Origin: Clostridia bacterium | GTDB taxonomy: Bacteria > Bacillota > Clostridia > Christensenellales > Aristaeellaceae | NCBI GenBank assembly: GCA_017448975.1 | Contig: JAFSKN010000015.1 | Span: 62,001 to 126,000, forward strand | Length of the DNA stretch: 64,000 bases | Direction: 5' to 3' | Shown: piece after piece, positions 34,384 to 43,118 of the stretch | Layout of the letters: every line of letters begins with the position of its first letter | Position numbering within the stretch: the stretch's first letter is position 1 | The notes under the pieces: model-generated | Seen by the model: the letters and a program-made list of their open reading frames with translations, nothing else | Told to the model about the DNA's origin: nothing | Database searches by the model: none | Program-made: the position numbers and the translations under genes

Positions 34384-34506
34384 AGCGTGGAAAGCTGAGA
34401 GTTGAGAGTTGGGAGTTGAAAGTTGAGATGAAATAATGTCGGAACATCATGTTTTGTTTTCACTAACTATATCTCAACTCTCCACGCTCAACTCTCCACT
34501 CTTTTT
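34384..34506. repeat. heptad-repeat hairpin, GAGAGTT type (copy f)
   Basis: Left arm 34384-34428 (six heptads such as GAGAGTT, GGGAGTT, GAAAGTT); right arm 34471-34506 is the inverted form. It lies between the ylbF stop (8 bases away) and the mltG start. Confidence 0.85.
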
Positions 34507-34513
34507 TGCTCCG

Positions 34514-34858
34514 TTAGCCCGGCATGGGAATATCCAGCCCGGATGCCTGGGTGATGATGCCGAAGATTTCGGCCATCATGCGCTGCATTTTCATTTCCGC
34601 CATGAGAAAGCCGGAGGTGCGGCTGTCGGCGAACAACAGCATGTTCAGAGAATTGAAGCGCTGGGTTTCGTCCCCGTCCATACCCTGGCCGGAAAGCATC
34701 CGCATCTGCATGGACGTTTGCAGCCTGCGGTATTCCTGGATCAGGCCCTTGATGCCGGAGTCTCCGTCGATTTCCTTTTTGAGCGCGCTGTATTCCCTGT
34801 ATTCCGGGGTTTCCTGGATGGCTTTCGCCAGTTCCCTGGCCGCTTCCATGGCCTGCAT
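34514..34858 (-). CDS. YlbF/YmcA-family regulator
   Basis: 114 residues, an all-helical protein. The segment ARELAKAIQETPEYREYSALKKEIDGD is the YlbF/YmcA (RicF/RicA) signature. In Bacillus subtilis these proteins form the Y-complex that guides RNase Y and affects sporulation and biofilm genes. ATG 34858 follows GGAGGG; the longer frame lacks a site. It follows the histidine-kinase gene by 69 bases. Confidence 0.82.
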   Translation of the reverse strand: MQAMEAARELAKAIQETPEYREYSALKKEIDGDSGIKGLIQEYRRLQTSMQMRMLSGQGMDGDETQRFNSLNMLLFADSRTSGFLMAEMKMQRMMAEIFGIITQASGLDIPMPG

Positions 34859-34927
34859 AGTGTTCCCTCCCACATATTCAACGATACGGAAAGACGGTTT
34901 CTTCCCGCGCAATATTTTTCAAAACGC

Positions 34928-35815
34928 TTATGTCGCCGCTTCTTCTTCCTTGCCCATCAGCGGTTTGGGGATAAAGCCCCGGAAGGCGGTAAAAATCTCG
35001 TTGCTTTCCACAGTCAAATCCCCGCCCTCGCTGCGCATGGTTTCCCGGGCGATATGCAGGCCCATGCCCCGGCCTTCGCCCTTGCCGGAAAAACCGGGCT
35101 CGAAAATGGAGTTCAGGTGCTTTTCGGGGATGGCGGGGCCGTTGTTTTTCACCTCAAAGGAAAAGCTCTTTACATCCTCGTTCAGGGTGATCAAAAGCCT
35201 GGGGGCGCTTTGGCTCTCCAAAGCGTCCATGGCGTTATCGATCAGGTTGCTCAGCACCCGGCACATTTCCCAGGCGGGCAGAGGCAGGTTTTCCCATACG
35301 GCGTGTACCGACAGCTCCACGTCGATGCCCCGCTGCTTGGCTTCGGCCATTTTCGCCCGGAGCAGGGCGTTCACCGGCGCGCTGGCGGTTTTCAGCGCCT
35401 GGCTGACGGACTGGATATCGCCGTACACCTGCTCGATATAGCGGTTGGCCTCCTCATATTCCCGCATTTCGATCAGGCTGTACACCACCTGCAGATGATT
35501 CAGGAAATCATGACGCTGCGCCCGCAAAGCCACGTTCAGATCGCTCATCTGGGACACCGTTTCATTCAAACCATGGAGCTTAAAGGACAATTTGCCCGCC
35601 CGGTACGCTTCCAAAATATCCACCACCGCGCCCCAGGACACCACCACGGCCAGCAGCAGAACCACCACGTCGCCCAGAGGGCCTTGAAGGGCGGAATTGA
35701 CGCCGTCGGCCAGGATATATACCGCCAGCGCGGTCACGGCGATGATTTGCAGGGCGTTGATGATGATGGAATACATGGCCGCCTTGCGGACGTTCACTTG
35801 GCGCTGGATTTTCAT
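34928..35815 (-). CDS. SpoOB-type sensor histidine kinase, no adjacent response regulator
   Basis: 295 residues. Two N-terminal membrane helices (about 14-36 and 45-66), then the dimerisation helix with RAQRHDFLNHLQVV, where H is the likely phosphoryl site, as in SpoOB and CitA/DcuS kinases. The ATPase domain keeps N box (NLIDNAMDA) and G box (GRGMGLHI). It overlaps the sigma factor stop (ATGA). No response regulator is encoded anywhere near, so its partner is elsewhere or it acts on the sigma circuit directly; the second idea is speculation. Confidence 0.85.
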   Translation of the reverse strand: MKIQRQVNVRKAAMYSIIINALQIIAVTALAVYILADGVNSALQGPLGDVVVLLLAVVVSWGAVVDILEAYRAGKLSFKLHGLNETVSQMSDLNVALRAQRHDFLNHLQVVYSLIEMREYEEANRYIEQVYGDIQSVSQALKTASAPVNALLRAKMAEAKQRGIDVELSVHAVWENLPLPAWEMCRVLSNLIDNAMDALESQSAPRLLITLNEDVKSFSFEVKNNGPAIPEKHLNSIFEPGFSGKGEGRGMGLHIARETMRSEGGDLTVESNEIFTAFRGFIPKPLMGKEEEAAT

Positions 35816-36549
35816 GGTTCCGGGGTCATCTCCTTTCGCAGGGCGGCGAGGACGCGCGCTTCCATGCGGGAAATCTGCATTTGGGTGCGGTTCATGCGTT
35901 TTGCCGTCTCCCGCTGGCTCAGCCGCAGGGTAAAGCGCAGACGGAGCATTTCGCGTTCGGTTTCGTTCAGGGTGTCCATGGCGCGGCGCAGGTCTTCCCG
36001 CTGCTCCGCCGATTCAAAGCCCGTTTCCAGGGCGGGCAGGCGGTCCGCCAGGGATAACCCGTCTTCATCCTGGGCGTTCAGGGACAGGACGGTGCCCGCA
36101 GTCTGCGCCCCCAGGGTGAAAAGCACCGTTTCCAGGGGCCAGCCCAAATCCCGGGCCAGCTGCCGGGGCGTGGGTTCCTCATGGCGCAGGGCATAATAGG
36201 CTTCCCGCGCCTGGGAAAGCCGGGCAGCCCGTTCCCGCAGGGCCCGGGGCGTGCGCAGCAGGCTTTCCTTGTCCCGCAGATGATTGCGCACCGCGCCGGT
36301 GACGGTGGGCGTCACGTAGGTGGTGAATTTATAGCCCCTCTCCGGATCAAAGCCCCGAAGGGCCTGAACGCAGGCCAGGCACGCGGTCTGAAAAAGATCG
36401 TCGTATTCCCCGCCCCGATAAGAAAACCGCCGGGCGATGAGCGCGCACAGGGGCAGGGCCGCGTCCAGCGCTTCCTCCAGCCGCTTTTCCGTTTTCTCCT
36501 GGGCATACAGGCACGCCAGGGCGTGCATCCGCTGGGCGTCCATGGTCAT
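35812..36549 (-). CDS. sigma-70 family factor of the SigB/SigF type
   Basis: 245 residues. Region 2 reads YDDLFQTACLACVQALRGFDPERGYKFTTYVTP, region 3 is around PTPRQLARDLG, and region 4 is LNETEREMLRLRFTLRLSQRETAKRMNRTQMQISRMEARVLAALR. The length and three-region layout match sporulation/general-stress factors (SigB, SigF, SigG), though region 2 is divergent. Its start overlaps the RsbW-like gene, echoing spoIIAB-spoIIAC. No SpoIIAA-like anti-anti-sigma gene is present. It may control stress or development; the regulon is unknown. Confidence 0.85.
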   Translation of the reverse strand: MTMDAQRMHALACLYAQEKTEKRLEEALDAALPLCALIARRFSYRGGEYDDLFQTACLACVQALRGFDPERGYKFTTYVTPTVTGAVRNHLRDKESLLRTPRALRERAARLSQAREAYYALRHEEPTPRQLARDLGWPLETVLFTLGAQTAGTVLSLNAQDEDGLSLADRLPALETGFESAEQREDLRRAMDTLNETEREMLRLRFTLRLSQRETAKRMNRTQMQISRMEARVLAALRKEMTPEP

Positions 36550-36923
36550 ACGTTCGCGGGCAGGGTCATGCGCACGCAGTGCACGCCCGCGTCGTCCCGG
36601 TCCAGGGTCACTTCACGCACCAGGGTCTGAATGATCAGCCGGGCGATTTCCGGATCGGCCTTTTCCTCTTCCGCGCGGCGGGTGCGTTCCCGGGCGGTCA
36701 AGGTCACGTGCAGGCCGTCGGGCCGGGGTTCGCAGCACAGGGTCAGGGTTTCGGCGGTATAATCCTGATGCAGCAGCAGATCGCAGCTTTCCTCGATGGC
36801 GGTGTTCAAATCCTCCATCACGTCCACAGGCACGTCGAACAGGGCGCTTACGCCGCTGAGCGCCATGCGCAGCACCAAAACCCATTCTTCCCGGGCGGGA
36901 ACCGTAAGCGTCATGGGCGTCAT
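36546..36923 (-). CDS. RsbW/SpoIIAB-like anti-sigma protein, degenerate ATPase
   Basis: 125 residues with the fold order of the RsbW/SpoIIAB group: PAREEWVLVLRMALSGV as dimer helix and VMEDLNTAIEESCDLLLHQDY as N-box helix. The N-box Asn is replaced (ESCDLLLHQ) and the glycine-rich ATP-lid motif is absent (DPEIARLIIQTLVREV), so ATP binding and kinase activity are doubtful. Its place directly before a SigB/F-like gene, with ATGA overlaps on both sides, argues for anti-sigma function by binding alone. ATG 36923 overlaps the dnaE stop. Confidence 0.75.
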   Translation of the reverse strand: MTPMTLTVPAREEWVLVLRMALSGVSALFDVPVDVMEDLNTAIEESCDLLLHQDYTAETLTLCCEPRPDGLHVTLTARERTRRAEEEKADPEIARLIIQTLVREVTLDRDDAGVHCVRMTLPANV

Positions 36924-39900
36924 GCTTTTTCCACCACCTTGATATCGGGATCGCCCACCAGATACAGCAGGGTGGAATGGGCGTCCCTGGCGTTTTTGAC
37001 CCACAGGGAACGGGGGCACAGCAGGGTGATGCCCTCCTCGGGCAGGTTGAAATATACGGGGATGTTTCCCGGCATACCGGACAGCAATTCCTGTACTTTG
37101 GGCATTTCCGACCGTTTCAGCCGAACATAGATCTTCGTTTTCGCTTCTTTGGCAATTTGGGCGTCGGTGCGCATGTCCTTGGCCTTTGCGCCGGGGTTTT
37201 CCAGGGGCTCCACCGTGTCCGCCAGGAGCTTGATATCCTCTTCCTCACGCACGGACAGGCGGCCCGTCACCAGCACGGCCTGATCTTCGGAAAGGCTTCG
37301 GCTGTATTTTTCGTACACCTTGGGGAACATCAGACATTCCACCTGCCCGGTCTGATCCTCCAGGGTGAAAAAGCCCATCATGCCGCCCTTGCGGGTCACC
37401 TTGCTGTGGCTTTCCACGATGATGCCGCCCATGGTCACCCGCCGCCCGTCGTCGGAAAGGCCCTGGTCCGGCGCTTCCGATAATTCCTGCAAATAAGCGG
37501 TGTTCACCGGCAGCTTTTTCAGTGCGTCCTCGTACTCGTCCAGGGGGTGGGCGCTGCAATATACCCCCGTCATTTCCTTTTCCTGGGCCAATAATTCCTT
37601 TAAGGGGTATTCCGGCAGCTCGGGGAAGGTTTCGCGGGTCATCAAATCCTCGGCGGGCTGGCCGAAATCGAAGAAGGATACCTGGCCGGTCACGTTTTGT
37701 TTGCGCTGGCTGGCCTGGCTGTCCATGGCGGATTCAAACACGTTTATGCACTGGGCGCGCTTGGCCCCCAGGCCGTCAAAGCAGCCCGCCTTAATAAGGC
37801 TTTCCACGGCCCGCTTGTTCACGTCCTCCCCCGCTACCCTTCGGCAGAAATCGAAAATATCCCGGAAGGGGCCGTGGTTGAACCGATCCCGGACGATGGC
37901 CTCCACCGCCTTCTCCCCCACGTTTTTCACGCCGCCCATGCCGAAGCGGATGCCCCGCTTGCCGTCATCCAGGGTGTCCACCGTAAAGGGGCGAAAGGAA
38001 GAATTGATGTTAGGCGGCAGGATGGGGATGCCCTTCTGCCTGCAATAATAGATGTAGCCAGCGATCTTGGCGCTGTTGCCGGTGACGGAATTCATCAGCG
38101 CGGCCATGAATTCGGCGGGGTAATGGTATTTCAGATACCCCGTTTGCAAGGCCACCACGGCGTAGCAGGCGGCGTGGGGCTTGTTGAAGGCGTAAGAGGC
38201 GAAGGAGGTCATTTCGTCGAAGATGGATTCCGCCACCTCCGCCGATACCCCCTTGGACACCGCGCCGGGGATGTGGTCGTCCTCCGAGCCGTAGACGAAG
38301 TTTTTCCGCTCCTTGGCCATAACGTCCTTTTTCTTTTTCGCCATGGCGCGGCGCACCAGATCGCTGCGGCCGTAGGAATAGCCCGCCAGATCGCGCACGA
38401 TCTGCATCACCTGCTCCTGGTACACCATGCAGCCGTAAGTCACGTCCAGAATGGGGGCCAGCAGGGGCGTTATGTACTGCACCGTTTCCGGGTGCTGCTT
38501 GCCCCGGATGTAGCGGGGAATGGATTCCATGGGGCCGGGGCGGTACAGGGAAATGGCGGCGATGATGTCCTCAAAGCTCCGGGGCCGCATGTTGGTGAGG
38601 AAGTTCCGCATGCCGCCGCCTTCCAGCTGGAACACCCCGTCGGTGTCCCCGGCGCAGATCATGTCGAACACGCCCTCGTCGTCCAGGGGGATGTCCTCGG
38701 GCTTGAGATGCACGCCCCGCTGGGCGATCATATCCAGCGTGTCCCGGATCACGGTCAGGGTGCGCAGGCCCAAAAAGTCCATTTTCAGCAGGCCTAACTT
38801 TTCGATGATGCCCATGGGGAACTGGGTGGTGATCACTTCATCGTTCTTTTGCAGGGGCACATACTTGACCGCCGGTTCCCGGGTAATCAGCACCCCGGCG
38901 GCGTGGGTGGAGGCGTGGCGGGGCATGCCCTCCAGGGTAAGCGCCGTGTCGATCAGGCGCTTCACCCGGTCGTCCGTTTCGTACATGTCCCGCAGCTCTT
39001 TGTTCTGCTCCATGGCCTTTTCCAGGGTCATGTCCAGGGCCATGGGCACGGCTTTCGCCACCGTATCCACCTCGGCGTAGGGGTAGCCCAGCACCCGGCC
39101 CACGTCCCGCAGCACGCCCCTTGCCGCCATGGTGCCGAAGGTGATGATCTGGCACACGTGGTCGTGGCCGTACTTCCGGGCCACGTAATCGATGACCTCC
39201 TGCCGCCGCTCGTAGCAGAAATCCACGTCGATATCGGGCATGGAAACGCGCTCGGGGTTTAAGAAGCGTTCAAACAGCAATTGATATTTCAGGGGGTCCA
39301 GCATGGTGATGTTCAGGCAGTAGGCCACGATGCTGCCCGCGCCGCTGCCGCGCCCCGGCCCCACCATGATGCCGTTGTCCTTGGCGTACTTGATAAAATC
39401 CCACACGATGAGAAAATAATCCACATAGCCCATCCGCGTGATGACGGAAAGCTCGTATTCCAGCCGTTCCCGGGCGGTTTGATCGTCCGGGGCGTAGCGC
39501 TTGGCAAACCCTTCCTCGCACAGGCGGCGCAGCATGGAATCGGGGGTCTCCCCCTCCGGCACGTCGTACCGGGGCAGGTGGACGGTGTGGAAATCGAACT
39601 CCACCTGGCAGCGCCTGGCGATTTCTTCCGTGCGCTGAATGGCATCGTCCAGGCCGGGGAACAGGGCGTGCATTTCCGCTTCGGATTTTACGTACAGCTC
39701 CGGGGTGTGCTGCCGCATGCGGTTATCGTCCTCCAAGGTCTTGCCCATCTGGATGCACATGAGCACTTCCTGGGCGTCCGCGTCCTCCCGCCGGAGATAG
39801 TGGCAGTCGTTGGTGGTCACCAGGGGCACGCCGGTTTTTTTGCTCATTTCGATCAGCCGGGGCAGCACGGTCTTTTCCTCCATGAGGCCGTGATCCATGA

Positions 39901-40414
39901 GCTCGATATAGTAATGATCGGGGCCGAAGAGCTCCGCCATGTCCCGGACGTACTTTTCCGCGTCGTTATACCGTTCCTCCAGCAGCATTTTGGGCAGATC
40001 GCCGGAAATGCAGGCGGACAGGCAGATCAGGCCCTCGTGGTGCTGCCGGATCAAATCATAATCCATCCGGGGGCGGTAATAAAAGCCCCTCGTGAACGCC
40101 TCGCTGACCAGATACATCAGGTTCTGATAGCCCGTTTGGTTTTCGCACAGCAAAATCAAATGGCTGTATTCCCGGCTCAAAACCCGCTTGTCCTCCATAT
40201 CGGGGCACACGTAGGCTTCGCAGCCGATGACGGGATGAATGCCCGCGTCCCTGCACGCCTGGTAAAACTCCACCGCGCCGTAGAGTACGCCGTGGTCGGT
40301 GATGGCGCAGGCGTCCATGCCCAGCTCCTTCACCTGCCGCACCAGCTTTTTGATGCGGCACGCGCCGTCCAGCAGGCTGTATTCCGTATGCAGGTGCAGA
40401 TGCGCGAACGCCAT
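36920..40414 (-). CDS. dnaE: DNA polymerase III alpha subunit (DnaE)
   Basis: 1164 residues. The PHP domain opens with HLHLHTEYSLLDG; the polymerase catalytic acids lie in PDIDVDFCYERR (about residue 393) and GRGSGAGSIVAYCL precedes it. The tandem helix-hairpin-helix and a C-terminal OB domain (VTMGGIIVESHSKVTRKG) follow. Length and domain order match DnaE1, the lagging-strand or main replicase of Clostridia alongside PolC. GGAGG precedes the ATG. First gene of a run of four genes joined by ATGA overlaps. Confidence 0.96.
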   Translation of the reverse strand: MAFAHLHLHTEYSLLDGACRIKKLVRQVKELGMDACAITDHGVLYGAVEFYQACRDAGIHPVIGCEAYVCPDMEDKRVLSREYSHLILLCENQTGYQNLMYLVSEAFTRGFYYRPRMDYDLIRQHHEGLICLSACISGDLPKMLLEERYNDAEKYVRDMAELFGPDHYYIELMDHGLMEEKTVLPRLIEMSKKTGVPLVTTNDCHYLRREDADAQEVLMCIQMGKTLEDDNRMRQHTPELYVKSEAEMHALFPGLDDAIQRTEEIARRCQVEFDFHTVHLPRYDVPEGETPDSMLRRLCEEGFAKRYAPDDQTARERLEYELSVITRMGYVDYFLIVWDFIKYAKDNGIMVGPGRGSGAGSIVAYCLNITMLDPLKYQLLFERFLNPERVSMPDIDVDFCYERRQEVIDYVARKYGHDHVCQIITFGTMAARGVLRDVGRVLGYPYAEVDTVAKAVPMALDMTLEKAMEQNKELRDMYETDDRVKRLIDTALTLEGMPRHASTHAAGVLITREPAVKYVPLQKNDEVITTQFPMGIIEKLGLLKMDFLGLRTLTVIRDTLDMIAQRGVHLKPEDIPLDDEGVFDMICAGDTDGVFQLEGGGMRNFLTNMRPRSFEDIIAAISLYRPGPMESIPRYIRGKQHPETVQYITPLLAPILDVTYGCMVYQEQVMQIVRDLAGYSYGRSDLVRRAMAKKKKDVMAKERKNFVYGSEDDHIPGAVSKGVSAEVAESIFDEMTSFASYAFNKPHAACYAVVALQTGYLKYHYPAEFMAALMNSVTGNSAKIAGYIYYCRQKGIPILPPNINSSFRPFTVDTLDDGKRGIRFGMGGVKNVGEKAVEAIVRDRFNHGPFRDIFDFCRRVAGEDVNKRAVESLIKAGCFDGLGAKRAQCINVFESAMDSQASQRKQNVTGQVSFFDFGQPAEDLMTRETFPELPEYPLKELLAQEKEMTGVYCSAHPLDEYEDALKKLPVNTAYLQELSEAPDQGLSDDGRRVTMGGIIVESHSKVTRKGGMMGFFTLEDQTGQVECLMFPKVYEKYSRSLSEDQAVLVTGRLSVREEEDIKLLADTVEPLENPGAKAKDMRTDAQIAKEAKTKIYVRLKRSEMPKVQELLSGMPGNIPVYFNLPEEGITLLCPRSLWVKNARDAHSTLLYLVGDPDIKVVEKA

Positions 40415-40454
40415 GGCGTCTCCCTCCTTTTCCGGCCCGATTTTTGATTGTTAC

Positions 40455-40483
40455 ATTATAGCGCAAATTCCATGGAATGTAAA
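40455..40483 (-). promoter_or_regulatory. sigma-A promoter of the dnaE operon
   Basis: Minus strand TTTACA (40483-40478), 17 bases, TATAAT (40460-40455), about 40 bases before dnaE. A 12-base palindrome-like ATTCCATGGAAT lies in the spacer. Confidence 0.8.
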
Positions 40484-40499
40484 TGAAGAAATGGGGGTC

Positions 40500-40528
40500 T
40501 TGTGTTTTCCCCGAATTTCGGCTATAAT
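40500..40528 (+). promoter_or_regulatory. sigma-A promoter of the M50-scpA-scpB operon
   Basis: TTGTGT (40500-40505), 17 bases, TATAAT (40523-40528). Start near 40535 would make an ATG at 40544 nearly leaderless, which supports the TTG at 40565 as start codon of the protease. Confidence 0.7.
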
Positions 40529-40564
40529 CAAGGGCGTATATAAATGGAAGGAGATCAAACAAAC

Positions 40565-41491
40565 TTGGGCATTTTATCCGCCTTGCAGAGCGATCCCCGG
40601 GGTACGATCATTATTTTGCTGTACCAGATTCCCGCCATCCTGATCGCCCTGACGCTGCACGAATTGAGCCACGGCTATGTGGCTTACCGCTGCGGCGACC
40701 CCACGGCCCAGATGATGGGGCGGCTGTCCTTTAATCCCTTGAAGCACCTGGACCCCATCGGCACCCTGTTCATGCTGCTGTTCGGCTTCGGCTGGGCCAG
40801 GCCCGTGCCGGTGAACCCCCGGAATTATAAGCACTTCCGGCGGGACGACCTGCTGGTGTCCATCGCGGGCATCACCATGAATTTCTGCCTGTTTTTCATG
40901 ACCATGCTGCTGCTGACCGGCATCAATCAGATTTTATGGAAGCCGGAGCTGTGGACCCTGGGCAGCCTGACCACGCCCCGGGAATTTTTGAGCTTTCAGG
41001 GCATGAATTTCTATGCCGTATTGAGCGGCGATAACACCGTCATCGTGGCGGACGCCACCCAGTACGTGCGCAGCGTCAGCGGCTCTTCCGTCTATATGAG
41101 CCTGCTGACCCCCGCCCAGTTTCAGAACATAAGCATCGCAACCGACGGCGCGGGGGCGTATTACTTCGCCATGGAGGGCTTATCCGATTACCTGCGCTCC
41201 CCCTGGCTGATCTACGTGCAAAAGTTCCTGATGTACTTTGCCCGCATCAATCTGAGCTTAGCCGTTTTCAACCTGATCCCCATTCCGCCCCTGGACGGCT
41301 ACCATGTGGTGAACGATATTTTCCTGCGGGGCAGGCTGCATATCCCGGCCAAGGTCATGAGCGTCCTGATGATCGGCATGCTGGCCCTGTTCTATTTCAC
41401 CAACATTTTCTCCACCGCCATCAGCACGGCGGTATACTTCGTGCAGGGCGGCGTGCTGAACGCCATCCTGTGGGTATTTGGATTGGGGTAA
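40565..41491 (+). CDS. site-2 protease family (M50) membrane metalloprotease
   Basis: 308 residues from TTG 40565, which has AAGGAG 11 bases upstream; an ATG at 40544 would place the ribosome site inside the gene. The zinc motif HELSH (ALTLHELSHGYVAYRCGDPTAQ) is in the first membrane helix and the third ligand motif is NLIPIPPLDGYHVVND. The insertion between residues 130 and 200 is a soluble domain. These proteases cut membrane helices of regulators; members next to scpA are very common in Firmicutes. Substrate unknown. Confidence 0.88.
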   Translation: MGILSALQSDPRGTIIILLYQIPAILIALTLHELSHGYVAYRCGDPTAQMMGRLSFNPLKHLDPIGTLFMLLFGFGWARPVPVNPRNYKHFRRDDLLVSIAGITMNFCLFFMTMLLLTGINQILWKPELWTLGSLTTPREFLSFQGMNFYAVLSGDNTVIVADATQYVRSVSGSSVYMSLLTPAQFQNISIATDGAGAYYFAMEGLSDYLRSPWLIYVQKFLMYFARINLSLAVFNLIPIPPLDGYHVVNDIFLRGRLHIPAKVMSVLMIGMLALFYFTNIFSTAISTAVYFVQGGVLNAILWVFGLG

Positions 41492-41494
41492 AAG

Positions 41495-42250
41495 ATGGCG
41501 CTTACATTGCATTTAAGCCAGTTTGACGGGCCGCTGGACATGCTTTTGTTTCTGATCGGCAAGGCGAAAATCGACATCAAGGATATTTTTGTTTCCGAAG
41601 TGACGGATCAGTATATCCAGTCGGTGCAGAACGCCCCGGACCTGGACATGGACGACGCCAGCGCCTTTATTTCCATGGCGGCCACGCTGCTGGAAATCAA
41701 AAGCCGGGCCCTGCTGCCCAAGCCGCCCAAGGAAGAAGAGGAAGACCCGGAGCAGGCCCTGATCCGTCAATTGGAGGAATACCAGCGGTTCAAGGAAATC
41801 GCCCAGAACATGCAGGGCTTTGAAAAAGCGGCGGCGCTGATGTTTGAAAAGCTGCCAGAGGAATATCCCCTGCCCCCGCCCACGCTGGAGCTGAAAAACC
41901 TGACCATGGAAGGGCTGCTGGCGGCTTTCGCCAGGGTCATGGCCCGGGTGCCGGAGGAAGAGGAAGAAGCCGTCCACGCCGCCCGGCGCATCGTGCGGGA
42001 CGAATACACCGTGCCCCGGTGCACCGCCCATATCCTGAAACGGCTGAAAAAAGGCCCCGTGCGCTTTGAGGAACTGTTCTCCCCCGCCCCCTCCAGGGAC
42101 GAGGTGGTGACGCTGTTCCTGGCCCTGCTGGAATTGCTTCGCCTGGGCCGGGCGGCGGTTATGCAGGACGGCGTTTTCGGGGATATGGTGCTGGAGCCCC
42201 GGCAGGGAGAACCCACGGAGGGAGAAATGCAGATCGATGGATATACCTGA
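41495..42250 (+). CDS. scpA: segregation and condensation protein A
   Basis: 251 residues. The kleisin N-terminus FDGPLDMLLFLIGKAKIDIKDI and the helix FISMAATLLEIKSRALLPK are diagnostic. ScpA bridges the heads of SMC with ScpB to organise the chromosome. The acidic run EEEEDPEQ after it is normal for the linker. Start 3 bases after the protease stop; it overlaps scpB by 14 bases. Confidence 0.96.
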   Translation: MALTLHLSQFDGPLDMLLFLIGKAKIDIKDIFVSEVTDQYIQSVQNAPDLDMDDASAFISMAATLLEIKSRALLPKPPKEEEEDPEQALIRQLEEYQRFKEIAQNMQGFEKAAALMFEKLPEEYPLPPPTLELKNLTMEGLLAAFARVMARVPEEEEEAVHAARRIVRDEYTVPRCTAHILKRLKKGPVRFEELFSPAPSRDEVVTLFLALLELLRLGRAAVMQDGVFGDMVLEPRQGEPTEGEMQIDGYT

Positions 42251-42788
42251 ACTGGCCCATGTGATCGAGGCCATTCTGTTCGTGGCCGGGGAGCCGGTCA
42301 ATGTGAGGGAAATCCAGCGCGCACTGGACGTGACCGAGGACGAGACCCGGCAGGCCATCGACGCCCTGGAAAGCGATTACAGCTATCACCGCCGGGGCAT
42401 CACTCTGAAACGCTTCGGCCAGCACATCCAGCTTTCCACCCGCGCCGAATACGCGCCGTATGTGGAGCGCCTGTTGCAGCCCATCCAGAAGCAGAGCCTT
42501 TCCCAGTCCGCCCTGGAAACCCTGGCCGTTGTGGCTTATAAGCAGCCCGTCACCCGATTGGAGATCGAGGCCGTGCGCGGGGTCAAGTGCGATTATTCGG
42601 TGCAAAGCCTGGTCAATAAGGGATTGATTGAGGAAGTGGGCCGCAAGGAAGCCCTGGGCCGCCCCATCCTGTACGGCACCACGGATAAGTTCCTGTCCCA
42701 CTTCGGCCTGTCCTCCCTGGATCAGCTCCCCGCCCCGCCAGAGCCCAAGAACGACGAAGCGGCGGAAAACGACCCGCTGGTGCCGTAG
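42237..42788 (+). CDS. scpB: segregation and condensation protein B
   Basis: 183 residues. Two winged-helix domains: IEAILFVAGEPVNVREIQRALDV at the start, and ALETLAVVAYKQPVTRLEIEAVRGV with the later GRPILYGTT, all typical of ScpB. It dimerises and binds ScpA. The start lies inside scpA, coupling the two. The stop codon opens into a tract of hairpins. Confidence 0.96.
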   Translation: MDIPELAHVIEAILFVAGEPVNVREIQRALDVTEDETRQAIDALESDYSYHRRGITLKRFGQHIQLSTRAEYAPYVERLLQPIQKQSLSQSALETLAVVAYKQPVTRLEIEAVRGVKCDYSVQSLVNKGLIEEVGRKEALGRPILYGTTDKFLSHFGLSSLDQLPAPPEPKNDEAAENDPLVP

Positions 42789-43104
42789 TTACCATTCAGC
42801 TATCGCTGAATGGTAACGCGCAAGGGGGAATTCTTCCCCCTTGCGAGAACCCCCTACGGTTTTTCCTGTCGCTTCGCTCCCGGGCGGAAAAACCGCAAGG
42901 TAGGAAAATTTCCTCCAGTCGTCTATGCTCCTTACGCAAATTTTCCGTCCTCGCGGCGTACACGCCGCCGCTGTGGATTACAGTCAAGGGGGGTGCCCCC
43001 TTGACAATCCCACCGTTGGTTCCAACCCCGTCCACGTATCAGATACGCGATTGGTAACAGATGGTCTTTTTCCAAATTTTGAAAAAGTGGCGATATGTCG
43101 CCAC
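42788..43104. repeat. tract of at least eight perfect hairpins
   Basis: This gene-free stretch of about 330 bases is packed with inverted repeats: GTTACCATTCAGC/GCTGAATGGTAAC (42788-42817, 13 bp), CGCAAGGGGGAA/TTCCCCCTTGCG (42819-42845, 12 bp), CGGTTTTTCC/GGAAAAACCG (42857-42895), GGAAAATTT/AAATTTTCC (42903-42946), GCGGCGT/ACGCCGC (42953-42968), GTCAAGGGGG/CCCCCTTGAC (42983-43005), CGTATC/GATACG near 43035, CTTTTTC/GAAAAAG and GTGGCGA/TCGCCAC (43087-43104). The last one ends at the NUDIX ribosome site. No gene is visible. Confidence 0.8.
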
Positions 43105-43118
43105 AAAGGGATAACATT

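Noticed and set aside
36546..36549. A frameshift joining the RsbW-like and sigma genes
   Set aside because: The junction is a normal ATGA stop-start overlap like others in this operon, not a broken fusion.
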